DNA from: Trema orientale
Lineage: Eukaryota; Streptophyta; Magnoliopsida; Rosales; Cannabaceae
Assembly: GCA_002914845.1 (NCBI GenBank)
Contig: JXTC01000327.1
Location: 1-64,000 of the forward strand
Direction: 5' to 3'
Length of the DNA: 64,000 nucleotides
The notes under the pieces are model-generated. The model saw nothing but the letters and a program-made list of their open reading frames with translations, searched no databases and had not been told where the DNA came from. A program made the position numbers and the translations under genes. Positions 48,681 to 60,181 of the stretch are shown here, piece by piece. Position 1 is the stretch's first letter. Each line of letters opens with the position of its first letter.

Positions 48681-50697
48681 AAAATACATAATGAATGAGG
48701 GGTTTTTCCCCCCTATTTTTATATGGTGAATGAAGAGACTACTATGTGTATTGAAACGGGTTGATGCTGAAGGCTTAGCCGAGTGAAAGAAATATTTTTC
48801 AAGATCTGTAAAACTTGATATTGCAGCGAGCCTTGATCGGTGAATATTTTCTGAATTTGTACTAAAATTTTGATATTGATGATTGGAAATAGCATCACTG
48901 CTAAATACGGAGTCTTCATTTAGAAGAAAATAATGATCTCGTTTACGTTGATGCCTTCATGGTCGAAAATTTTCCGACATCATCCTGTTATTTATGTGAT
49001 TCAGAAAGTGGGCAAGAGAAAAATCAACAAAAAATAAGTATCATGTTAATATTTCTTTTGTTGAAAGCTTATGGAATAATATAATAATACTATATGTATA
49101 TAAAGTAATTAATTTTTTCTGTATTTGTTTTTTCGACTTTATTTACTCATTTTGTTACACTAATTAAAATTTGGACGATTATTATTAATGTTAAATTAAT
49201 TATGGCATTTTTGTTTACGATTTATTGAAATTATATTCTTTTATTATATCTATTTTCCAACCCATGCAAAATTACCAACTCTTGCAAAATTGCCTAAAAA
49301 CTCTCACCCAACAATATTCCTCTGAACACTCCAAACGACAAAACCATAAAAGCATACAATTAATAGTAAAAGTGGAGGGGGGGAGAGGGAGGGGGAGGAT
49401 AAAGAGTTCAAGTGGGTTACATTTGGCTAGTATTATTTCTACCTATAATTCAAATTTTAAATTTATTTTCTTGATTTATTTATCAAATTTTCTTACAACA
49501 TGCATTAATATTCTTACTTTAATTTATTTTAACATGAATTTAATTTTTTTTATAACTTAAGTATAGGATGATGAGTTTATGTTTTTTTTTTCTACTAACG
49601 TTAAAAAAATAAAGTTTGCGACTATTTTATCTTAACTATGAGTAAACTTTACAAAGAATTAAAATTAATAAGAATTATCCCTAAGAAAAAACTAATGATA
49701 ATTAGAATATTAAAAGTATATTAGTAGAATAAGATAAAATAAATAAAATCTAAATGATTAAAGTCATAAGCCACAAATATGTTGCCTATTTTTAAGTCAT
49801 AAATAACTTTTTATATTTAAATACGTATTAATTAGATTAAATATTGATAGTAGAATTATTAATATTATTATAATAATTAGATCAAAATATAATGGCCCAA
49901 ATTAGAGTAACCATCAATGGAGCAAAAACAAAATTCTCCATTGAAACATCACTCATATCTATAAATATATATATAGCATTTGGCTCAAATATGTGAAAGT
50001 CATCATCAATATATGACAAATTTATAGGATAGTGTATTTAAGCGTTTATCTAGCCACCTAAGAAACAATTTTTCATTTTTCTTTCAAAAAAATAATTTTT
50101 GGCAATTAGATAAACGTCTAAAATACTGTCCATATATTAAAACATTTGCCATATATATTATATTAGTTAGACAATAAAGATAAAATCACAGGAATAAACC
50201 ACAGTATTGCCCAAAAACTACTAAATGCATGAAGGCAAGGGAAAAAAGAAGAGGAATAGAGAAGCATCAAAGCAAGGTAGCGGACTGATAGAAGAGAGGA
50301 GGGGGAATGACCAATACAAAGCAAAAAGACACAAAAACCCAGTCTAACCCCCCACCCAAAGGTAGAGACAAAAGGTCAATTTGGTCAAATTGTAAAATCA
50401 AAGATGAAAAGACCAAATAACTACATCCAGTCACAAGCCACAACCAGAATCCTAAGGACAAACTCGTAAAATCATAATAAAAGCCAAGTTACTGTTATCT
50501 GTACACTAATTTCCTGCTTAGCCTAGCTTGTAATAATATATATCCCGACCTTACAACAGAAGCCATTATCCACATCAATTTTCGGGCAGTCAATATCTAA
50601 CTCCATATGATTAATAGAAACATAATCATCATTGCCAAATGTAGATCAGTTTGTAAAATATAATTAAGAAAATCCTGGGGACGTCACTTTATGACCT
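48681..50697. other. Intergenic, no gene recognised
   Basis: AT-rich DNA with one G-rich patch near 49373-49400. Open frames at 48719-48919, 49225-49560 and 50267-50461 are low-complexity and unrecognised. Confidence 0.4.
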
Positions 50698-51747
50698 CTT
50701 GAATAAGAGGTATCCTAGTACCACCACTCCATTAGTATGGTGTCTACCAAGATACCTCTTGATTAAGAGCTCATGGGTTCAAATCCTGGGGACCTCACTT
50801 TGGGGAATGAGAGTATCCAAAACCAAACCCAATAGGAATGAGAATACCATTGGACAAATGACAGGCGGGCCCCCTGTCACAAAAATGTCAGTATTTTTGT
50901 TTGGAGAATGAGAGTATCCAAGGACAAATCCACTGGGAATGAGAGTACCAGATGGACAAATAACAGGCTGGCCCCCCCCGTCACAAAAACATCAGCACTT
51001 TTGTTTGAAGAACATCTTCTGCAAAACGGTGGGCCCGCTCACTATTTGTTCAATGGTACTCTCATTCCCATTAGGTTTGGCGATAGATACTCTCATTCCC
51101 CAAGGTAGAGTCCCCAGGATTTGAACTCATAACCTCTTGAACAAGAGCTCTTGAACAAGAGGTATCCTGATAACCACTATGCCATTAGTGTGGTAGGCAT
51201 GGTAGTTACCAGGATACCTCTTGTTTAAGAGGTCATGGGTTCAAATCCTATGGGCGTGATGGTTACCGGGATATCTCTTGTTCAGGAGGTCATGGATTCA
51301 AATCTTGGGGACTCTACCTTAGGGAATGAAAGTACCCAAAGCTAAACTCACTGAGAATGAGAGTACCAGGTGGACAAATGACGAGTGGGACCCTCGTCAC
51401 AAAAACATCAGCATTTTTGTTGGAAGAACATCTTCCTCAGAGCGGTGGGTCTGCCCGCTATTTGTCCAATGATACTCTCATTCACATTGGATTTAGTTTT
51501 AGGTACTCTCATTCTAAGTGACGTCCCCAGAATTTGAACCCATAAACTCTTAATCAAGATATGACCTCTTAATCAAGAGGTATCCTGGTAGCCATCACAC
51601 CAATAGAGTGGTGGTTACCAGGATACCTCTTATTCAAGAGGTCATGAGTTCAAACCCTAGGGACGTCACTTTGAGGAATGAGAGTACCCAAAATTATTAG
51701 ATAAATAGTGAGTGGGCCCACCGTTTTGAGGAAGATGTTCTTCCAAC
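50698..51747. mobile_element. Array of foldback elements with tRNA-like B-box motif
   Basis: Two near-complete and one truncated palindromic units of about 400 bp. Each arm contains GGATACCTCTTGTTCAAGAG, GGTCATGGGTTCAAATCC, TGGGGAC, GGGAATGAGAGTACC (twice), GTCACAAAAACATCAGCA and AACATCTTC. The second arm is the reverse complement. Units lie at about 50740-51170, 51195-51600 and 51605-51747, the last cut at the junction with the CRK-2 fragment. GGTTCAAATCC resembles a Pol III B box, as in tRNA-derived elements, but no full tRNA fold is present. Non-coding; the open frames inside are artefacts. Confidence 0.7.
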
Positions 51748-52441
51748 AGGATCACTTATTTTCTCATACATATGTGAAGTGGCCTAAGCCAACTAAATGT
51801 TACCTTGTATACTTCACCAAATCCACCTACACCTAGCTTGTAGTCCGTAGAAAAGTTTTTTGAAGCGGTTTCTATGGTGATCAAATCGAATTCCAACGAC
51901 GCTTTGCCATCTATATATCGAAAGAAACAAATTAGCTGGTAGTGTTAGCATAGAAGTTTGTTTGACTAAATAATAGAAGTTTTAGTTTATATTTCTATAC
52001 CATTTTCTCGTCGAACGACATTGTATTTCTTGGCTACCATAATTACTCTCTTGTGATACAAAAGACCGCAGCCGGCAAAAGCCAAAGAGACAACAGTTAT
52101 GCCTATTACAATACCAGCAACTGTTCGTCTTGATATTTGTTTGCTTCCTCCTACAAAATATGAAGTATATGGATAAATCATTATTGTACGCTCAAACTTT
52201 CAAACCATGTATGGCGGTGAACTATACCAAAATCCTCAAGCAGTGTAATAGATAAGTATAAATAATAAGATAATGTTTAATGTCATCAGCAGCCATGCAG
52301 ATGACTCTAAGTAAATTTCATAGAAAAGTATCTATGGTTAAGCTTAAGATGATAATTTCTCACTTCTAATTTCTTTAACAAACTTATTTACTTATAATTC
52401 CTTCAAGAAACTAGAACTTCACTAATGTCCTGGTTATGTAA
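51748..52441 (-). pseudogene. CRK-2, 3' half: exons 3 and 2 plus intron 1 end
   Basis: Colinear with CRK-1 positions about 43610-44290. Exon 2 (52150-52001, 150 nt) encodes the TM segment ([20 protein letters not shown]). Exon 3 (51910-51804, 107 nt) encodes the juxtamembrane part and Gly loop, here GVGGFGEV instead of GEGGFGEV. Both exons keep frame and splice borders. Exons 4-7 are absent: similarity stops at 51748 against the foldback array. On the other side similarity stops at TGTAA (52437-52441), exactly where a Copia LTR begins. Its missing 5' half is the inverted segment at 59613-62040. Confidence 0.85.
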
Positions 52442-53565
52442 TGAAAGGGAAAATCTGTTGGCAACTTCATGTTACAACATAACTGGTTTCCTGGTCATGT
52501 TACAACATGCGACTAAATATTTGATCTGATTTGATTTTTCAGTATTTGCCTTTTATATGCTTTAGGTCATGATTTGTATAGTTGTCAATCATAAAAATCT
52601 GATCTTATTAATGTATACACGGATTTAATTGATAGGAAATAGGTAAGAGACTCTTACTTAAATTGGTTTTGAGTATATGTCATTAATATGCCACTATTTC
52701 ATTAAGGAAATGCCTTTAAATGAATATTTTATGTTAATATCTTTTATGGAAGTTTCATTAACTCATTTATGCAGATTCTCACTGATTAAAGTTACTCTAA
52801 TTCGTGCTATTAGCTGTAAAAAAATGTTTGAATAACTAATTATTTTGTTTCAGGAAAGTAATCTGAAAGTTTCCTCTTCTGTTACAACATGACTGGTTGA
52901 CAGATAATGTTGCAATACGTGGACAGAATCAGCAGTTATTTTCCAGATCTGTTTTTCTAAGTTTGGTAACAAACTTGGCTGATCTTGCAAGTCTTCTAAT
53001 CAATATTAAATGCTCCTAAATGCTGTTTTACAGATCATACACGTGAAGGATTGCTCCCTTCTCTATTTAAAGACCACTCAAGAGTAGCTTTAGGTAGAGA
53101 GACCACTATTGTATTTCGGCTATTGAGTGTAAAAGAAAGATTTTTCTTTTAGCCATATTTTAGACTTAGAAGGTGTCCTAGTCGTTTGAGTGACAGTGCT
53201 TCAGAAGAGGTACTGATTGTCTTCGAGAGAAGATCGACTTCAAGTATCTGGAGGGATTTCAGAAGAACGAAGTCAACCTAAGACGAGTGGTGCTCGCTAA
53301 ACACGTTAGTGAAGGAATACATCCACATTGCGACAATCAAAAGAGGGAGCCTTTTATTGTATAAGTCAAATTGGTGTTTGCATTCATTCAAACTTTACTA
53401 ATAGTGTTTATTCTCTGGGCATGGGCCCCTTGGACGTAGGTTATCGGGAGATAACTGAACCAAGTAAAAATATCTTGTGTTATTTTTATAATTTCTGTAT
53501 TACCATCTCACGTAATTAATTGAAAATTAATTATATTCGGTAATACCTGATTAACGGACCTAACA
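52442..53565 (+). repeat. Copia-B 5' LTR
   Basis: An 1124-bp LTR starting TGAAAGGGAAAATC and ending GGACCTAACA, with canonical TG/CA ends. It is followed by the primer-binding site TTGGTATCAGAG at 53567-53578. The inverted partner at 62041-63162 differs at about 13 of the first 285 bases compared by eye. Confidence 0.92.
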
Positions 53566-53635
53566 ATTGGTATCAGAGTGGGACACTAACATTTTTAGTG
53601 AGATCTTGCAGTATATTTGATCTGATTTTTCAGGT

Positions 53636-54684
53636 ATGTCATTACTTGCTGAAGGTGGGTCCATTTCACGCCCTCCACTCCTTGATGGCACGAACTACTT
53701 CTATTAGAAGGCACGCATGAAAGCCTTCATCAAGGCTCTTGATGAAAATCTTGCTTTGTTGACGAAAAATATGGGTAAGATGACAAAATCAGGCAACACC
53801 AATAAAGGAATTCAATGTAGGGAATGCGAGGGGTATGGCCATGTGCAAGCTGAGTGTGCCAATACTTTGAAGAAAAAGGCAAAGGCTATGAGCTCTATAT
53901 GGAGTGGTGAGGAATCTGAAAGTAGTCGAGAAGAAGATGATAATCATGTAAGTAATCACATAGCCTTTGGTGTTTCTTTGGTTTCGGATGATGTTTGTTC
54001 TTTGAAGAAATCTGTAGGTCGTGTTGCAACACAGTCTACGCGAAAAAGTTCTGTTACAACATCCTGGACAGAAAAAGATCATGATACAGATTCTAACAGT
54101 GTTGAATCTGAACTGAACGAAGAATCAATTCAAGCATCATATGAGAATATGTATTCTCAATGGATTAGAGTAGTTGATCAGAACAGATCGCTTGAAGGAA
54201 GGATTTCTGCCCTTATTCAGTACAAGGAGAATTCAGAAAACAAAGTGCAGAAATTGGAGGCTTTGCTTGTTGAAAAAGAAGCAAAGTTAAAAGAAGTCTC
54301 GGCTGAACTTGAAAGGACTCAAAAGTCCTTAAAAATGTTGAATTCAGGGACTTCTAGTTTGGATCATATTTTGTCCGTTGGAAAATCCAGTTCTGATCAT
54401 AAAGGACTCAGATTTAAAGATGAGTACTCTAACTCCAAAACTATTTTTGTTAAGAGTTCGGTTTCTAAATTTGGTGCAGGAACAAGTATCGATGTTACAA
54501 CACAGAAATCATTTGTTGTAACACAGAATAAATTGCTTCACCAGTAATAGGTAACCGTGCTGATGTTGCAACACACATTGCAACACACCAGAAATCAGCA
54601 GCATCTGGTTCGACAGGTAAGTACGGTAAGTTTATTCCAACTTGTCACTTTTGCGGTGTTAAAAGTCATATCAGACCTCAGTGT
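53636..54684 (+). pseudogene. Copia-B gag remnant with two zinc knuckles
   Basis: The likely start is ATG 53636: MSLLAEGGSISRPPLL then DGTNYFY. It is followed by TAG (53708-53710) where Trp is expected, and then KARMKAFIKALDE. The frame then passes directly to LALLTKNMGKM, so most of the gag core is missing. A first CCHC knuckle, CRECEGYGHVQAEC, lies near 53816. An acidic/Ser-rich and coiled-coil region (QKLEALLVEKEAKLKEVSAE) follows. The frame closes at 54547, and a second knuckle, CHFCGVKSHIRPQC, is encoded at 54643-54684. The coding sequence reiterates GTTACAAC/GTTGCAAC words. Confidence 0.8.
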
Positions 54685-54690
54685 TTTACA

Positions 54691-55350
54691 TTGATGAATT
54701 TTTTGGAAAATAAATATTTGTCACACATGATTCCTTTCCAAAGAAAAACACCTAGGAAAAAGATTGATTTTTCAAATAAAACAAGGAAAGTTTGGATAAA
54801 GAAATCAGATTTGAATTGTTCTACTTCTTTAACTTATTTTAGAACATGTGCTACTAACGATATTGGGTGTTCTAAACACATAACAGGTGACAAAACTATA
54901 CTGGTGGATCATAAGAAGAATGAGATAAATAGCTTTATTGATGAAGCTGTGGGGGATCATGGTTCAAAAACGCATGTTACAACACAGCCTGATGCTATTG
55001 CAGATCCAGACAGTCATGTTTCAACGCCAAATTCTGATGTTGCTACATCAACTGAACAGAGAGATATTATATCTGCTGAACCCCCATCCAAGATGAAGAA
55101 AAATCATCCGTCTAACCTAATGACAGGTAGTATTGATGATTTCATGGTTACAAGGAAAAGGTATACGAATTTGATGAAATATGTATGCTTTTCTTCTTTG
55201 ATTGAGCCTAAATTAAACTCACTAATTTTAAAAAAGTTGATACAGAGATATAACTTGCAGATATTTCCACAAAATCTTTTGACATTGATCGTTTTTTATT
55301 CCTTAAGAAAAACCTTAGGGATATGTTCCATGTGATTTATTACTTTTAAT
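54691..55350 (+). pseudogene. Copia-B pol deletion derivative
   Basis: One frame joins a protease fragment (DIGCSKHITGDKTILVDHKK), a hydrophilic linker, and the stretch before the RT domain (KKNHPSNLMTGSIDDF, YVCFSSLIEPK). After a frame change comes the extreme RNase H tail (DISTKSFDIDRFLFLKK). Integrase and the RT core are deleted. At least two deletions, besides the one in gag, are needed to explain it. Confidence 0.75.
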
Positions 55351-55479
55351 TTTGTGCTAAATTTTGCCTTTTAAAGTTGGGATATTTTTATCTGAAAAAC
55401 TTAAAGAAAATCTGGAAAAAGATGAATTTTTGTCAATTATGAATTGATTTTCTAATATATAATTTTTGTTATTTAAGTA

Positions 55480-56923
55480 ATGTTATGGCCACATCAGCAC
55501 TTCTCCAGACAGTGCAGCAAAGCTAGTGGCAAGATCGGGACTTAAGAATGATCTAGAATCAACTCCAAAAATGGTGAACAATTGGAAGGATAGAGTACAA
55601 ACAGAGAAGGATTTGTGCTTTTTATAGGGAAGCTAGCGATAGCTGACAATCCTCACCTTAGAGAGATCATTCTTGCTGAGGCTCATAAGTCCAAATTTGC
55701 AGTAAATCCTTGTAGCACAAAGATGTACCACGATCTGAAAAGATAGTACTGGTGGAAAAGTATAAAGTGTGACGTAGTTACTTTTATAGCTAAGTGCATG
55801 ACTTGTCACCAAGTTAAAGCTGAACACTAGAGGCCAGCTGGACTACTACAACCTTTACCCATACCGACGTAGAAATGGGATAAGATCACAATAGACTTTA
55901 TGATGGGTTTACCAACGACTTGGAGAAAGAATGATGCAGTTTGGGTGATTGTTGATCGGATGATAAAGACTGCTCATTTCATACCAATCAGGTCTAATTT
56001 TTCACTCAACAAGCTTAGTCGTCTCTGTATCGACAATATTATTTGATTGCATGGGGTGCCATCAAGCATAGTTTCTGACTGAGACCCATGGTTTACATCC
56101 AAGTTCTGGAGAGTTTTGCAGAGAGCTTTAGGGACAGAACTAAATCTCAGTACAGCTCATCATCCTCAGACAGATAGCCAGTCCGAGAGGACTATTCAAA
56201 TTCTAAAGGCTCCTCTATACTAGATTTTGGTGGAAGCTGGGATGATCACCTGTCATTAGTGGAGTTTGCTTATAACAACAGCTACCAAACCAGTCTTGGC
56301 ATGAATGAGGTATTATATGGGAGACCATGTAGATCACCCTTGTGTTAAGCTGATGCACTCTTGGGATAAAATTGATAAAAGAGACTACTGAGAAGATTAT
56401 CAAGACTCGGGAAAGGCTCAAGGTTATGCAGAGTCATTAGAAAAGCTATGCAGACCCAAAGCGATGCGAAGTAGAGTTCAAAATTGGTGATCAAGTATTC
56501 TTAAAAGTAACGCCAAGGCGTGGGATCACTAGATTTGGACTTAAAGACAAATTGACTCCAAGGTATATTGGACCATTCGAGATTACTTCTCGAATTAGGC
56601 CAGTAGCATATCGCTTGGACTTTGCACCACATTTGGGCTAAGTGCACAATGTATTTCATGTCTCGATGCTCAGAAAGTATGCGCCTAACCCATCACATGT
56701 CATTCAGTGTGTCGAAGTGTCGTTACAAGAAGACATAATATATGAGGAACAACCAGTTCTAATACTAGGAAGAGAGCTTAAAGTGCTTCAAAACAGAGAG
56801 ATACCCCTTGTTAAAATTCTCTGGCAACATCACAAAGAAGACGAAACCACTTGGGAGCTTGGAATAGAAATGTATGAGAAATATCCTCATTTGTTTAACT
56901 TTCAGCTTGAAGTTGTACTTTGA
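55480..56923 (+). pseudogene. Ty3/Gypsy integrase and chromodomain relic
   Basis: Starts abruptly with a few unrecognised codons, then a zinc-finger region (HLREIILAEAHKSKF and CMTCHQVKAEH), the core ([48 protein letters not shown]) with several stops, then the C-terminal part (GDQVFLKVTPRRG, FGLKDKLTPRYIGPFEI, VAYRLDF, NVFHVSMLRKYAPNPSHV). The end is a chromodomain-like tail (VLILGRELKVLQNREIPLVK, then WQHHKEDETTWE) at 56642-56923. Stops and lost residues make it inactive. It belongs to a chromovirus-type Gypsy element of which only the 3' part remains. Confidence 0.85.
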
Positions 56924-58609
56924 CCTTTATGTTGTATTCGAATTTCAGGGTGAAATTCCTTTAAGGAGCAGAGGATATAAAATTTTGAAACTTTTAAGGG
57001 TAATTTGGACTTTTTAAAGCAAATGGCATTGTTTTAATTTTGGATTTTTAGATTAAAATAATAAAAATATCTGGCATATTTTATTCATTTGCAATAGTGC
57101 CCAGAAACTGCATAAAAGGGCTTCAAAACTCTAAATTCTAAAAGAGAAAGGCTTGGAAGAGAGAAAAAGAGAGAAATGAGCAGTTTCTCTTCCAGCTCCG
57201 CCATGCCGTCATCACCGACCAGCTCTGGTCACGCAGCGGCCCGCGTCGGAGATGAGTCACCGATGATCAAAACCAGACCGGAAACTGCTGTTTAAGCACC
57301 TGAGTGACCAACGGGGAATTTTTCGAGCGTCATTAGCTGGTATTACTACCATATCGAGGCAGGGGTTCGATTACCTAATTTTATATCTGTTTTGAGTTCT
57401 TATTACATTAAAATTTATTTATGAAAAATTGTGATCTTACGATAGTTTAATTAATTGCTGTAAATTGTTGAGTTATGCTAGGATTGGACTGTGTGGATTA
57501 TTTTACATATTTTGATATTGTGATTTTGAGGTAAAATAACAATGTGCTATCCGTGTATAGTAAATTCCAGAATAATGCCAAATTAGATTTTTAAACCATG
57601 ATTTGTATATTGGATGCATAGTTGTTGTGTACTATTACATATTGCACATGCTATAGGATTACACACTTAAGTTCCATTATAGCATCATGGTATTTTTAGA
57701 TCGCTGTCAAGTTACTGCAACGCTAGGTGAGAGACGTAAGCCCCTGCGCAGGTTTTTGACTGATACACCTATGGTAGTGTCAGGATAATGGGTACCTCTG
57801 ATACAGAGGTATTATAGGGCCGTGATTTATAATATGTACAATTATGTAAATTAAGATTTGATTTTCAATATGTGATTATTCTGAATACCAATGATTTATA
57901 AACTTGATTTATAAATAGATTTAAAGATACTAAGCATGCAGGTTTGGGAAATTGCATCCATCCAAAAGATAATTGAGTTCCTACTGAGCATGTGAATGAG
58001 CACCCCTTACTTTTTCTCTCTCAGGTAGAGCTCGGTGTGATTTTGGAAATTTGGGAGCTGAATTATGAGTAGCTATTTACTATGTTGGAAACTGGTAACT
58101 TTGTAAGATATTTCTGTTAATTATATTGGCTTGTAATAAAATACTTAAGGACCCGTTTCACGGACTTAGTCTGTATAATTAGTGGCTGCATTGTGAGACT
58201 ATTGATGATGATACTTGGTTTATTTTAATAAATTTCATTAGCAATATACGTCTAATGGTGATCATTATACTGTGAGAACTTTATTTTTAAAATTGTTTTT
58301 ATAAATTTTTCAAAAATAATTTTTGAATTTCCACTTGTGAAATTCTCTTTCTGCCATTGGTCTAGTGTGAATGCTCAGTACGTTTGTTAGGAGTGTGTGT
58401 AAATTTTGGCATTTTGTAAATACATGTTGTGCCTGTTGTAATTACATTTTTACCATAGTAAAAGTAAATAGGTTATTTTCACTAGAGATCCAATTCATGA
58501 TAAACATCTGCAACTAGTTACTTTCGCTTGTTAATCAAATAAAACTAATGAACAAAGAAATTGTCTTCACCACAAGTATCTCATGTCATCTGTTCAGTCA
58601 CTATTATTA
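56924..58609 (+). other. Gypsy 3' region, probable LTR; no gene
   Basis: After the Gypsy coding end, a purine-rich AAGGAGCAGAGGAT (56970-56983) could be the polypurine tract. The following 1.5 kb, with a GC-rich patch at 57190-57290, would be the 3' LTR. No partner LTR is in the window, so the right boundary is unknown. From about 58610 the sequence becomes the inverted CRK upstream duplicate. Confidence 0.4.
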
Positions 58610-58900
58610 TTGTAATTTCATCAATAAAAGAACTGATGATATGCTATGAAATAAAAAATATTTCTGGGTTTTAAATTTTTAACTGATGATTCCTTTTCTT
58701 ACTCCATGTAGTTGAAATAGTTACAATTTGCTAATAAATGAAAAATGAAACATACATAATGGATAATTTAAAAATCTTTTTAACTTAAAAATTGCTTCTT
58801 TTTTTTTAATAATACAAAAAAATTGCTTCTTAAAAATTGCTTCTTTTAATAATAAAAAAAGGTCCCTTTTTTGAATGAGGTTCGAGAAAAATAAATTGGA

Positions 58901-59057
58901 TATATATATAGGGTGCGTCTACAGTAGGGGCACCCCTACGTAGGGCTCCTATTATACACTGTTTGATAAGAATCTGTGTATAAATAGATTCCCACAGATT
59001 CTCATCAAACGGTGTATAAACATGGACTTTACATAGGGATGCCCCTATTGTAGACGC

Positions 59058-59069
<12 letters not shown>
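58901..59069. mobile_element. Mutator-type MITE, copy 4 (CRK-2 promoter)
   Basis: About 150 bp (58911-59060) with ends GGGTGCGTCTACAGTAGGGG and, reverse-complemented, GAGGCGTCTACAATAGGGG, set between (TA)n tracts so the 9-bp duplication cannot be phased exactly. It occupies the same relative position in the inverted CRK-2 upstream region as copy 3 does in CRK-1, so it descends from the same insertion. Confidence 0.8.
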
Positions 59070-59098
<29 letters not shown>

Positions 59099-60181
59099 AT
59101 AATAACTATCACGACATTTTTTTAAAATTTTTTATTATGAAATTAACGCATAGAATAGTCTTAATTCAAACCATTCTCTCCCCCCACACACTTTCAAAAA
59201 TTGTAGGCCACTAAAAGTCCTAGACCTATTTCAAAAAACAAAAGAAAAAAATACTTAGATCAACTGAACTAAGTCTCAATTAGCTATCACATCACCTTAT
59301 TACGTACACAAGAAAAAAAAAATTAATCTACCGCAAAAGTATTCATGTAACAGTACTTTTGAAGAAATTTCCAACATAATCAAATACTCCATCTGCCCTG
59401 TTCTTTCTATAATTTTGCCCCATAATTTCAACAAGACACGACTTTTCAAAGCTTGGGCGTTGACGTTGACGTTGACGTGGACGAAAAATCAACTTGACAT
59501 GTTGTAGAGTAATAAAGTTACCCGATCGAACACGCTTCCTTAAAGAACCTTTGAAGCTCCATAAACCGATCGTCGGTCGGTGCTGTCCCATAAACATATT
59601 TCCGTACCCATCATTAGGATACATTACTTCAATCTCTTCATTATCAGTCTTATTGTCATTTTTACTGCAGCTGAATCCTACATTTTAAATCCTACCTACC
59701 TTTCTCATGCGTGCTCAAACGCAAGTACTACTTTCACTCCTAAATCCTAATAGCATCTACCAATCAAATCTTAATGAGGTCCTCAGGAACCTTTCTTTTA
59801 AGGCAAATCTTGGAGAAAAATTCTACCGAATCGAAGTGGGGGCAGTCTTTGGTAGCTACCTTTGCCGTGGAGACGTCAACGCTACTATGTGCAAGGATTG
59901 CGTGGCATTCGCAACAAAGGACGCAACTGAGAAGTGTCCTGTTGGCAGGATATATTGATTTGGTACGAAGAATGCATGTTACGGTACTCGTATCGATCTT
60001 TTTTCGATACTGTGGACGAGATGCCCTCAGTTTATTATTGGATAAATAAAAATAATATAACGGAGCAGGACCGTTTTCGAATTACACTCGAGCAGAGTAT
60101 GAACGAGTCTGTCAGTGAAGTTGACAATGGAGCAAAACGTTTCCTCACGAAGAAAGTCAGGTTTAATGCCTTTCAGACCAT

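Larger units (their letters stand above)
52442..55445 (+). mobile_element. Copia-B, 5' part of a split, internally deleted element
   Basis: 5' LTR, tRNA-Met primer site and a shortened coding region. The internal part keeps the gag start, two zinc knuckles, a scrap of protease, a scrap of the linker before RT, and the RNase H tail, but no integrase or RT core. The gag start, with its paired CCHC knuckles and the CSKHITGD-type protease, suggests a SIRE/Maximus-like Copia lineage. The right border near 55445 is where sequence changes to a Gypsy relic. The 3' LTR lies inverted at 62041-63162. Confidence 0.8.
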
